42,519 nucleotides of DNA from Alphaproteobacteria bacterium (GTDB lineage Bacteria > Pseudomonadota > Alphaproteobacteria > JABAAW01): contig JABACB010000003.1 of NCBI GenBank assembly GCA_014237925.1, positions 1 through 42,519 on the forward strand. Reading direction: 5' to 3'. Position numbers and translations under genes: made by a program. Position 1 is the first letter of the stretch. Each line of letters opens with the position of its first letter. The notes under the pieces were generated by a model, which made no database searches, had not been told where the DNA came from, and was given only the letters and a program-made list of their open reading frames with translations. Below, piece after piece: positions 7,621 to 15,445 of this stretch.

Positions 7621-9216
7621 ATGGGCAACGACATTTTCACGGCGATCAAAGGACTTGGCGCGCCCCGCGATGCGGTCGCTCCGCAAAACCCCCATGTCTC
7701 ATCGGCAGAACAGGCGCGCCGTGTGCGTGTGGCGCGCGTGTTGCAACAAAACGCGAACACGCAAAACGCGCTGGCTTTCTTTGCCGGGAAGCGCCTTTTG
7801 GGCGGCAATCTGTTGTTGGGCGGAGGAAATCCTGTCGATCCGCTGGTGACGCGCGGTCTTTTCGCAGAAATACAAAAGGACGAGGACGACGCCTTCGCGC
7901 TACTGATCAGACAGGCGCAAGAGCGGATTGCCAAGAATCAATTTCTCCCTTCTGCGTTCAACCGCATCTCTTCGGAGGAGCGCGTGCGTCGCCTTGTGGA
8001 GAACGCTCCGCAAAGCCAAGAGCCTCAGCGCTATCGCTACAGCAGCTACGATCCCGAAGGAGACCGTCGGCGGCTGGAAGAGCTGCAAGCGCGCAACGAC
8101 GAGAGACTTGAGGCTTCCCGAAGCAGGCTTGCACGCGCCTTGCAAGAAGGCGAGCTGCCCGACACAAGCCAGCGTCCGCTCCTCGCCGATCTCTTGTCTC
8201 CAAGGCTGAGCAACACGAAACTGGACGGCTCGCTCGACTTCAGCCTGTCCCGTAGGCTTGCCCACTTGTCCCTGGGTGCCACGACACAAAACATTGTCTT
8301 GGACGAAGCACTACGCCTCCGCAGCCCCACCTCCTTCATAGGCTTGACGACCGCGCAGATTGCAGAGAGACAACAAGAACTCGGACTGACCGCCGCACAA
8401 GTCGAAGAAGCACAAGACCGAGACGCCGCAGGTATCCCTACGCATGTGCAAATAACCTTGCAAGGCAGAAGTCTCAACCTAGACCCCGCCTTCATCGAGA
8501 GACAAAAGAGCATCGATCCGAACTTTCAAATTGAAAGTCACAGGTCTCCTACAGGCACCTTGGTGCTGAACGGCGTCGATTTATCCAGTCGCACGGCGAG
8601 AGGGGCTTTGATTCGCCACACCCTAACTTACGAAGAGTATCAAAAACTCGAATACCGCCCTCCGCTTGCGGGCAGCGAGGATCAGATCGACTACTTCTCG
8701 GCAACTGCCTTTCGTCATCCCGACGGCAGCCAAGCCGTTCTTGACGACAAGGCAACGCGCAGCACCATTCAAACGGTCGCCTTGACGACATCCGAAACGC
8801 CGCCTCTCGCGGTCTCCGATACGCTTGGCACAGAGCCTTACGAACGCTACGACCTTTCGTTGCCGACCGAAGGCAACAGTCCTTTCGGCGAGGTGGAGCT
8901 CGTCTTCGAAGGGACTGTCTTTCACTCTGCCGCCACCAACATTTTGGAAGCGTTGCAGAACCGCGATCTGGTGATCGAAGCGACCCAGCAAGGCTACAAC
9001 AAGAACTACGGCAACGACCGCGAGCTGACATTGGATTACGAAGACCTGCGCCAAAAGTTGGGCGACCTTCTCGACAACGACAATAGCGTGCGCTTCCGCT
9101 TCTTCGCCCCTGATCTTGCCAGGAACGGGATCGATCTTCGCGTCTATGTCCGCCAGCAAGGTGTCCCCCCCACCGCAGCCCTCGATTTGGAAGGTGTGCG
9201 CGCACAATTCCTCTGA
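7621..9216 (+). CDS. Protein of unknown function, 531 residues
   Basis: I do not recognise this protein. It begins with ATG at 7621, 8 bases after ACGGAG, and the frame stays open for 1.6 kb with codon use like its neighbours, so it is very likely a real gene. No signal peptide or membrane helix is visible. The N-terminal 70 residues contain a Gly/Leu-rich patch (KRLLGGNLLLGGG). Residues 90-190 are charged and probably helical or coiled coil (RRRLEELQARNDERLEASRSRLARAL). The second half is richer in Thr, Asn and Asp and looks beta-rich (GEVELVFEGTVFHSAATN, SVRFRFFAPDLARNGIDLRVYV). It is flanked by housekeeping genes and has its own promoter with a poly-C spacer. A structural or exported role is possible but is only a guess. 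Confidence 0.8.
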   Translation: MGNDIFTAIKGLGAPRDAVAPQNPHVSSAEQARRVRVARVLQQNANTQNALAFFAGKRLLGGNLLLGGGNPVDPLVTRGLFAEIQKDEDDAFALLIRQAQERIAKNQFLPSAFNRISSEERVRRLVENAPQSQEPQRYRYSSYDPEGDRRRLEELQARNDERLEASRSRLARALQEGELPDTSQRPLLADLLSPRLSNTKLDGSLDFSLSRRLAHLSLGATTQNIVLDEALRLRSPTSFIGLTTAQIAERQQELGLTAAQVEEAQDRDAAGIPTHVQITLQGRSLNLDPAFIERQKSIDPNFQIESHRSPTGTLVLNGVDLSSRTARGALIRHTLTYEEYQKLEYRPPLAGSEDQIDYFSATAFRHPDGSQAVLDDKATRSTIQTVALTTSETPPLAVSDTLGTEPYERYDLSLPTEGNSPFGEVELVFEGTVFHSAATNILEALQNRDLVIEATQQGYNKNYGNDRELTLDYEDLRQKLGDLLDNDNSVRFRFFAPDLARNGIDLRVYVRQQGVPPTAALDLEGVRAQFL

Positions 9217-9254
9217 CTTCTTCCTTCTAGCCTTTCGTGAAGGGCGATGCTGCG

Positions 9255-10670
9255 ATGCGTAAGACGAAAGCCTCACAGGCTCATCGAATTTGGGGCGGAC
9301 GCTTCGAACACGCGCCCGATGCGCCGACGCGCGCCATCAACGAATCCCTCTCCATCGACAAAAGGTTGTGGCGCGAAGACCTTCAAGGCTCGCTCGCCTA
9401 CGCACGCGAGCTTGCGCACAGCAAGGTGCTGAGCGAAGGGCAAGCGCGCAACATCGAGAAGGGACTGAACCAAATAGGCGAGGAGATCGAAGACGGCGTC
9501 TTTCCCTTCGACGCGGCGCTGGAAGACATCCACATGAACATCGAGGCGCGTTTGTGCGCGCTCATCGGCGAGGACGGCGAACGCCTGCATATCGGACGCA
9601 GCCGCAACGACCAAGTGGCGACCGATCTGCGCTTGTGGCAGCAGAGTGCTGCTGATACGCTCGACAAGGACATCGCAGCTTTGCAACAAGCGCTTGTGGC
9701 GCAAGCGGACAAGACGATCGACTGGATCATGCCCGGCTTCACGCACCTGCAAAGCGCGCAACCGATCACCTTTGCCCATCATTGCCTCGCCTATCACGCG
9801 ATGCTCGCGCGCGACCGTGCGCGACTGAGCGATGCGCGCGTGCGCAGTGCCGAGTCGCCGCTGGGGGCAGGCGCGCTTGCAGGCAGCGCTTTGCCGATCG
9901 ACCGTCACAGGCTCGCTCGATCCTTGGGCTTGCGACACGCGATGGAGAACTCGTTGGACGCCGTCTCGGCAAGAGATTTCGTCCTCGAGTTCCTCGCCGC
10001 CACCGCGATCCTTGCAACCCACCTCTCGCGCTTGGCAGAAGACATCGTCTTGTGGGCGTCCACGCCCTTCGCCTTCGTGCGCTTGAGCTTCGATACCAGC
10101 ACGGGCTCTTCGCTCATGCCGCAAAAGCAGAACCCCGACGGCGCAGAGCTGGCACGCGCGAAGGCGGCGCGACTCTGCGGCAACCTCGTCACGCTATTGG
10201 GCGTCGTCAAGGCGCTACCCCTCGCTTATGCCAAGGACTTGCAAGAAGACAAAGCGGCGCTCTTCGATTCCTTCGATCAGGCGCGACTCGCCTTACACGC
10301 ACTCGCGGCAACCGTCGCGGGCTTGCAGCCCGACCGCGACCGCATGCACGAAGTGGCAGCCCAAGGCTTCCCTGAGGCGACCGACTTGGCAGACCGGCTC
10401 GTCTTCGAACACGGCATGCCCTTTCGAAGCGCGCACGCCGTCGCAGGAGAAATCGTCCGCAAAGCCGAATCTTGCGGATGCACAACGCTTCGAGAGATAC
10501 CGCTCGAAGAGGCACAAAAAATCTTCCCTCCCCTCTCGCAAAAGCTTTTGGACAGCCTAACCCTCGAGCATGCGCTCCACAGGCGCAACGCCTTCGGAGC
10601 GAGCGCGCCTGAGCGCGTGCGCGAGCAGGTCGCGCGTTTGAAAAAAAACGCACTCCCCTCGAAAGAATGA
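9255..10670 (+). CDS. argH: Argininosuccinate lyase
   Basis: Splits argininosuccinate into arginine and fumarate, the last step of arginine synthesis. The protein shows the N-terminal WGGRFEHAPD, the HIGRSRNDQVATDLRLW substrate-binding region, GFTHLQSAQPITFAHH with the catalytic-type histidine, and the mobile loop GSSLMPQKQNPDGAE containing the catalytic serine; the usual KKNPD reads KQNPD. Start at ATG 9255 is preferred over GTG 9237 because AAGGG lies 8-9 bases before it. The stop overlaps the start of the next gene (ATGA), so the two are probably translationally coupled. The order argH, lipoprotein, lysA is typical of Alphaproteobacteria. Confidence 0.96.
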   Translation: MRKTKASQAHRIWGGRFEHAPDAPTRAINESLSIDKRLWREDLQGSLAYARELAHSKVLSEGQARNIEKGLNQIGEEIEDGVFPFDAALEDIHMNIEARLCALIGEDGERLHIGRSRNDQVATDLRLWQQSAADTLDKDIAALQQALVAQADKTIDWIMPGFTHLQSAQPITFAHHCLAYHAMLARDRARLSDARVRSAESPLGAGALAGSALPIDRHRLARSLGLRHAMENSLDAVSARDFVLEFLAATAILATHLSRLAEDIVLWASTPFAFVRLSFDTSTGSSLMPQKQNPDGAELARAKAARLCGNLVTLLGVVKALPLAYAKDLQEDKAALFDSFDQARLALHALAATVAGLQPDRDRMHEVAAQGFPEATDLADRLVFEHGMPFRSAHAVAGEIVRKAESCGCTTLREIPLEEAQKIFPPLSQKLLDSLTLEHALHRRNAFGASAPERVREQVARLKKNALPSKE

Positions 10671-10879
10671 GCGGCGCGAACACGCTCGACAGGCTTGCCA
10701 GCTCTCGTCTTTTCGCGCCTCGTCTTTTCGCGCCTCGTCTCTTCGCGCCTCGTCTCTTCGCGCTGGCTTTGACGCTGTGCGCGTCGCTACTCTTTAGCAC
10801 TGCGCTTTCAGGTTGCGGCGTACGCAAGCCGCCGCAGCCTGTCGAGAATATCGAGAAGCCGCGCTATCCTCCGCGCTGA
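10667..10879 (+). CDS. Small LptM/YifL-like lipoprotein
   Basis: A 70-residue lipoprotein between argH and lysA, where a small lipoprotein gene is usual in Alphaproteobacteria. After a basic N-terminus, a hydrophobic stretch ends in the lipobox LSGCG, giving a lipidated Cys. The mature part is only about 20 residues and Pro-rich (VRKPPQPVENIEKPRYPPR), like LptM, which in E. coli assists the LptD outer-membrane complex. The oddity is a fourfold repeat of the five residues LFAPR inside the signal peptide, encoded by 15-bp units at 10706-10765. This makes the signal peptide unusually long, about 48 residues. ATG overlaps the argH stop by 4 bases. Confidence 0.82.
   Translation: MSGANTLDRLASSRLFAPRLFAPRLFAPRLFALALTLCASLLFSTALSGCGVRKPPQPVENIEKPRYPPR
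10706..10765 (+). repeat. 15-bp in-frame tandem repeat, four copies, in the lipoprotein signal peptide
   Basis: Unit CGTCTTTTCGCGCCT begins at 10706, 10721, 10736 and 10751, with T-to-C changes in later copies and a diverged end of the fourth. It encodes repeated RLFAP. Confidence 0.9.
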
Positions 10880-10895
10880 CCTCGCCCGTATCCGC

Positions 10896-12209
10896 TTGAT
10901 ACCGAGCCTTGTGTCAATCTCTCTTCCTGTCGGATTGGACCGCTACGACGGCAAGTTGCGCTTTGTCGAGCAGGATCTGACGAGTCTTGCCGCAGATTTC
11001 GGCACGCCGCTTTATGTCTATGCCGAGGAAGTCTTGGAGCAGCAGGCGTGCGCTTGGCGCGAGGGCATGCAGCGCTGTTTCGGCGAAAGAGCGCTGGTGG
11101 CTTACGCGACGAAGGCGAACGATCGCCTGCGCGTGCTGCAAACGCTAGCAAGGGCGGGCTGCGGCTTCGATATTGTCTCCGAAGGCGAGATGCTGCGTGC
11201 GCTTGCGAGCGGCGTGGATCCTGAGCGCGTTGTCTTTTCGGGGGTCGGCAAAAGCGACTTGGAACTTCGCTCCGCGTTGTCGAAGGGGGTGCGGCACATC
11301 AATGTTGAATCGGAATCGGAGCTGCTGCGTTTGAGCAAGGTTGCCGAACAGCAAGGCACGCACGCCTCGGTCTCTTTGCGTCTTACGCCCGACATTGCGG
11401 CGGGCGGACACGACAAAATTTCTACGGGACGCAAAACGGACAAGTTCGGCATCGCCCCCGAACGCGCGCTCGCATTGTGGCGGCAGCCTTGGCACGGGAT
11501 CACCTTCGACGGCGTGGCTGTCCATTGCGGCTCTCAGATCTGCGATCTTGCCCTTTTCGAGCAAGCTTTTCGTTTCGTTGTCGAATGGGCGCAGAAGATG
11601 CAAACCCTTTCTCTGCCCGTACGACGTCTCGATCTGGGCGGCGGCATCGGCATCGACGAACGCGGCGAGCCCGCTCTCTCCCCCCTTCTCTACGCGCGCG
11701 CTGCCCAAAAGTGGCTCGCCCCCGTCCTCGACGAAAAGACGCGCATCCTCGTTGAACCGGGGCGCGCGATCGCAGCGGCGGCGGGACTGCTGCTGACGCG
11801 CGTTCTTGACAGAAAACGCATCGAAGACAGAACTTGCCTTGTCGTCGACGCAGGCATGAACAATTTCCTCCGATGCGCGCTCTACGACGCGCACCACCGC
11901 CTGCTGCCCGTTGTTTGCAAAAACACCCTCGCAAAGCACACGCAGAAAACAAAAACTTGGGTCGTAGGCCCCGTCTGCGAAAGCAGCGATACCTTCGGAA
12001 CGCACGAGGGACTGGAACAAGCGGCAATAGGCGATCTGCTCGCCCTATGCTCGGCAGGAGCTTACGGCGCGGTGATGGCGAGCGATTACAACGCGCGCAC
12101 GCGCGCCGCAGAGGTGTTCATCGAACACGACGGCAACACGCTCCTGTTGCGCGCGAGGGAAGACGCACGCGTTCGGCTTGCAGAAGAAGAAAGCCTCGTC
12201 AGAGCGTAA
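10896..12209 (+). CDS. lysA: Diaminopimelate decarboxylase
   Basis: PLP-dependent decarboxylation of meso-diaminopimelate to lysine. The protein has the alanine-racemase-like barrel with the PLP lysine in YATKAND (about residue 69), GFDIVSEGEML, the VHCGSQICD segment, the phosphate-binding LDLGGGIGI, the EPGRAIAAAAG motif, and the C-terminal active-site part GPVCESSDTF followed by CSAGAYGAVMASDYNAR. 437 residues counted from TTG 10896; GTG at 10911 is an equally plausible start. It follows the lipoprotein gene by 16 bp, in line with a single argH-lipoprotein-lysA transcript. Confidence 0.95.
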   Translation: MIPSLVSISLPVGLDRYDGKLRFVEQDLTSLAADFGTPLYVYAEEVLEQQACAWREGMQRCFGERALVAYATKANDRLRVLQTLARAGCGFDIVSEGEMLRALASGVDPERVVFSGVGKSDLELRSALSKGVRHINVESESELLRLSKVAEQQGTHASVSLRLTPDIAAGGHDKISTGRKTDKFGIAPERALALWRQPWHGITFDGVAVHCGSQICDLALFEQAFRFVVEWAQKMQTLSLPVRRLDLGGGIGIDERGEPALSPLLYARAAQKWLAPVLDEKTRILVEPGRAIAAAAGLLLTRVLDRKRIEDRTCLVVDAGMNNFLRCALYDAHHRLLPVVCKNTLAKHTQKTKTWVVGPVCESSDTFGTHEGLEQAAIGDLLALCSAGAYGAVMASDYNARTRAAEVFIEHDGNTLLLRAREDARVRLAEEESLVRA

Positions 12210-12246
12210 AAAAAGATAAAAACTTTTTCTTGTTCTTCACAAAAAT

Positions 12247-12260
12247 GTGAACGAGTTCAC
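12247..12260. promoter_or_regulatory. Short palindrome GTGAAC-GA-GTTCAC upstream of the FecR-domain gene
   Basis: Perfect 6-bp arms separated by GA, ending 11 bases before the -35 box of the next promoter. Such symmetry and position suit an operator for a dimeric regulator, but the regulator is unknown and chance cannot be excluded. Confidence 0.35.
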
Positions 12261-12271
12261 GCAATCGTGAT

Positions 12272-12300
12272 TTGACTCCCCCCTCCCCCCCCGCCACAAT
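12272..12300 (+). promoter_or_regulatory. Sigma70-like promoter with a poly-C spacer for the FecR-domain gene
   Basis: TTGACT at 12272-12277, 17 bases, then CACAAT at 12295-12300. The spacer is almost entirely C: six C, one T, eight C, then GC. This mirrors the promoter at 7366-7394. A leader of roughly 155 bases follows; it holds several G-runs (12336-12400). Confidence 0.55.
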
Positions 12301-12463
12301 ACGCGGGCAGGTTTAGTGGTAAAGAACTTACACAAGGGGGCGCTTCTTATGGGGGGGATTAATCTACATAGGGCTCACGCAGGGGGTAGGGGGCTCTGGG
12401 AGATTTTTCATGAAGCCTTGTCCAAAATGGATGAGGCGATACGGCAACCAAGAGGAGACGATC

Positions 12464-14350
12464 ATGTCCAAAGAAACGCTTAATAAAAATCTTGGCGAAA
12501 ACCAAACCCAAAACCAAACCCTTGGTGCCCACCTTGAAACCGCCGCCCTTGAGCAAAATGCTGGAAGCGCGGATGGCTACCTGAATCTTGAAGCGCGTCT
12601 GTTGTCTTCGGAGGACTTTTCTTCTTTGCTGCCCTCACTGTCTTTCGCCGCCGCTGCGGCCTTCAGCCGCGATGGCAACGACCTTGTCCTGACGCTGGAC
12701 GGAGAGACTGTTGTTGTGAAGAACTACTTCGCCACGCCGAATCCCCCCGTCTTGACGACGGCGGACGGCGCGGTTCTCACCCCTGAGATGATCGCCTCCT
12801 TCTTGCAGCCCGGCTTGGAACAGGATTCCTACGCGTCTTCTTTGCTCAACAAGCTTTTGGGCGGCGACAAGCCCTTGGACAGCGACGCGGTCGCCGTCGT
12901 CGAGAACTTGAAAGGCACGGTGCTGGCGATTCGCAAGGGCGAAGCGGTCACGCTACAAGAAGGCGACCAGCTCTTTCAGGGCGATCAAATCTCCACGGCT
13001 CCCGATTCTTCTGCCAACATGATCTTTGCCGACGGGACGCGGTTCAATATCGGCGGCGAGGCGCGAATCGCGCTCGACCAATTCTCTTTCGAATCTTCCA
13101 CCTCGCAAGGCTTGCAGGTCCTCTCCATCTTGAGCGGCGCCTTCTCCTATGTCAGCGGCCTAGTTGCCAAGAACGACCCCGCCAATGTGCACCTGCGCAC
13201 GCCCGTAGGAGAGATCGGCATTCGCGGAACAAAGATCGTAGGCGAAGTGGACGCAGAAAACGCCGCAGCCAGCATTACGCTCTTGGAAGGACGCATCCTC
13301 TACAGAACGCCACAAGGCGAAGAACACGAGATCAGCCAAGGTTTCGAAACTTTGAACATCAAAAACGGCGGCGAGTCGGTCAAGGAATCGACCATCTCCG
13401 CCGAACGAGCCGCACGCTCCTACGATGTCTTCGAAGACGCGGGCGAGGTATCAAATTTCTTGCAACAACAGCCCGCAACGCAACAAGACACGGGATCAGG
13501 CGCTACGCAAAGCAACGCGGTCGTAGGCGAGCCAGAAACCCCTTTGCCCGATATCTCCTACAGCCAAGCGCAAGCAGAACGAAACGCGCAGGAATATCTG
13601 CAAACGCAAACAGAGCTTATAACCTTGGTCGAGAGCAACGCAAGAAATTCCTTGGAAAGGATCTCGGTAGACGAAGAGCTCATCGAGCAAATCGTCTCGA
13701 TCGAATTGCAACGAGCCGAGGTGTTGCGAGAAACCTTAGGAAAGGATCAAACGGACGACAAGAGCTTGATAGCAAGCAATACTGACATTAGTGGTGACAC
13801 CAACACCGACACTGGCACTAGCAATGGCGACACCGGCAGTGGTAGTGGTGAGACGCGAGGGGGAGACGACAACTTCAACATCAACCTCGCTACTCTAGAT
13901 GGCAAGGTATTCGTAGGATTCGGGACAGGGGGAGGGGCGACATACGACACGCTTAACTTTCGACTGGAAGACAATATCGACGACCTTGTCCTAACTTTCG
14001 CCAAGGGGCTGTACGTTGCGGGGAACGCAAACAGCGATTCAACCTTCACCTTCCAGGAAGGCAATAGCGACATTCGGGAGTTAAGTTGGGGGTTTGACGA
14101 CCAAGTCGCTGGCTCTCTTAGCGATAGTCCTTACGACAGCCCGCCTAACGATTTGGATGACTTGATGATAACAGCGACCTTCGACAGCGACGGAGATGGG
14201 ATCGACGAAGTCTTCCGCATCGTCTTCGACGAGTATTTTCCGACTCGCCAAGATCATGTCTTGCCGACTTACAGCATCTCGCTCAACGGCGAAGACGCTA
14301 CAAAACTCGAAAACTATAACCCGCAAATAGAGGGACTTCTTCCCTCTTAG
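12464..14350 (+). CDS. FecR-domain protein, probably exported or surface-associated
   Basis: 628 residues from ATG 12464, chosen because AGAGGAGA lies just before it; an in-frame ATG at 12410 has no ribosome site. The Asn/Gln-rich N-terminus is followed near residues 68-95 by DGNDLVLTLDGETVVVKNYF, a segment that resembles the starts of large type I-secreted adhesins. A FecR domain follows (about 149-300: LKGTVLAIRKGEAV, GDQISTAPDSSANMIFADGT, LRTPVGEIGIRGTKIVGEV). Then come a helical region, a Thr/Asp/Gly/Ser-rich linker near 445-475, and a C-terminal domain of about 150 residues with a calcium-loop-like DSDGDGIDE. No classical signal peptide or membrane helix, so it is not a FecR sigma regulator of the usual membrane type. 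Secretion by a type I system is an inference; no T1SS genes are in view. Confidence 0.78.
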   Translation: MSKETLNKNLGENQTQNQTLGAHLETAALEQNAGSADGYLNLEARLLSSEDFSSLLPSLSFAAAAAFSRDGNDLVLTLDGETVVVKNYFATPNPPVLTTADGAVLTPEMIASFLQPGLEQDSYASSLLNKLLGGDKPLDSDAVAVVENLKGTVLAIRKGEAVTLQEGDQLFQGDQISTAPDSSANMIFADGTRFNIGGEARIALDQFSFESSTSQGLQVLSILSGAFSYVSGLVAKNDPANVHLRTPVGEIGIRGTKIVGEVDAENAAASITLLEGRILYRTPQGEEHEISQGFETLNIKNGGESVKESTISAERAARSYDVFEDAGEVSNFLQQQPATQQDTGSGATQSNAVVGEPETPLPDISYSQAQAERNAQEYLQTQTELITLVESNARNSLERISVDEELIEQIVSIELQRAEVLRETLGKDQTDDKSLIASNTDISGDTNTDTGTSNGDTGSGSGETRGGDDNFNINLATLDGKVFVGFGTGGGATYDTLNFRLEDNIDDLVLTFAKGLYVAGNANSDSTFTFQEGNSDIRELSWGFDDQVAGSLSDSPYDSPPNDLDDLMITATFDSDGDGIDEVFRIVFDEYFPTRQDHVLPTYSISLNGEDATKLENYNPQIEGLLPS

Positions 14351-14399
14351 CGGCGCGCGCGCGGGCTACTCTCGGCTGACACAATACAAGGCACACACA

Positions 14400-14444
14400 G
14401 AGACAAGGGAGCGAGGCGCAAGCCTCGCTCCCTTGTCTCTTTTA
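14400..14444 (+). terminator. Strong rho-independent terminator after the FecR-domain gene
   Basis: Perfect 19-bp stem (14400-14418 with 14423-14441), GCAA tetraloop, then TTT. It lies 50 bp after the stop. The only other content of the 278-bp gap up to the aapP stop is a C-rich 8-bp repeat. Confidence 0.92.
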
Positions 14445-14502
14445 TCATGTCTCTCAACGAAGCAAGCCGAATATCCCCTCTTCTTCTGTCCTTGTTGTGC
14501 GC

Positions 14503-14560
14503 CCTTCCGCCCTTCCGCACCCTTCCGCCCTTCCGCCCTTCCGCCCTTCCGCGCCCTTCT
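14503..14560. repeat. Short tandem repeat, unit CGCCCTTC (8 bp)
   Basis: About seven imperfect copies between the terminator at 14400 and the aapP stop. Not in a believable gene; lies in the 3' flank of the aap operon. Confidence 0.75.
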
Positions 14561-14628
14561 TTTCTTTAACTCTTCACACGCGCCTTTCGGCACGCCGAGC
14601 CTGAGCCTCCTAATGCTCTGCTCTAAAA

Positions 14629-15387
14629 TCAGTGTTCTAAAATTTGGTTCAGAAACAGCTTGGTGCGTTCGCTCTTCGGCTTGGTGAAGAAAGTGTTCGG
14701 ATCGCTCGCCTCGACGATCTTCCCTTCATCCATAAAGATCATGCAATCGGCGACCTTGCGCGCAAAGCCCATCTCGTGCGTGACGCACACCGTCGTCATT
14801 CCCGATTCGGCGAATTCGACCATCACATCCAACACCTCGGCGATCATTTCAGGGTCCAGCGCCGAGGTTGGCTCGTCGTAAAGCATCACCTTCGGCTCCA
14901 TACACAGCGCACGCGCGATGGCAACCCTCTGCTGCTGTCCGCCCGAAAGCTGTCCGGGGTACTTATGCATCTGTTCGGGAATATGCACGCGCTCCAAGTA
15001 GTGCTGCGCCGTCTCTTCCGCCGCCTTCTGCGAGCGTTTGGCAACCCAGATTTGAGCGAGCGTGCAATTTTCCAACACGGTCAGATGAGGGAAAAGGTTG
15101 AACTGCTGGAACACCATTCCGACTTGCCTGCGAATTCCCTCGATCGCCTTCACATCGTCGGAGAGCGCAACCCCGTCGACGACAATGCTCCCGGAATCGG
15201 GCACCTCCAGACGATTGATGCAACGAATCAAGGTCGATTTTCCCGACCCCGAAGGTCCGCAGATCACGATCCGCTCGCCCTTCCTCACATTCAGCGAAAC
15301 ACCCCGCAAGGCTACGAAAGTGCCGAACGACTTCTGTAAGTTGTTGATCTCGATGATCTTCTCTCCTTTGCCTGTTACCATCCTCAA
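14629..15387 (-). CDS. aapP: General L-amino-acid ABC transporter, ATP-binding subunit
   Basis: ATPase that powers uptake of amino acids by the AapJQMP importer. The 252-residue protein has Walker [11 protein letters not shown]-loop [15 protein letters not shown], the signature [15 protein letters not shown], Walker [15 protein letters not shown] and the switch histidine in VTHEMGFAR. It closely resembles the polar amino-acid (HisP/GlnQ) class. It is the last gene of aapJ-aapQ-aapM-aapP and starts 58 bp after aapM. Start at 15387 or at the ATG 6 bases inside (15381). Confidence 0.96.
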   Translation of the reverse strand: MRMVTGKGEKIIEINNLQKSFGTFVALRGVSLNVRKGERIVICGPSGSGKSTLIRCINRLEVPDSGSIVVDGVALSDDVKAIEGIRRQVGMVFQQFNLFPHLTVLENCTLAQIWVAKRSQKAAEETAQHYLERVHIPEQMHKYPGQLSGGQQQRVAIARALCMEPKVMLYDEPTSALDPEMIAEVLDVMVEFAESGMTTVCVTHEMGFARKVADCMIFMDEGKIVEASDPNTFFTKPKSERTKLFLNQILEH

Positions 15388-15445
15388 TCTCCTCGATGAA
15401 CTTGTGTTGTTGGTCTACCCCCCTTTTGTTTGCTCCCCCGTATTC

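Noticed and set aside
12207-12235. A-rich/T-rich inverted repeat just after lysA as a terminator
   Set aside because: The possible stem is only A-T pairs and weak; no GC-rich part, so it was not listed as a terminator.
14433-14687. 84-codon open frame over the C-rich 8-bp repeat
   Set aside because: Low-complexity translation of a simple repeat that runs into the end of aapP; follows a strong terminator.
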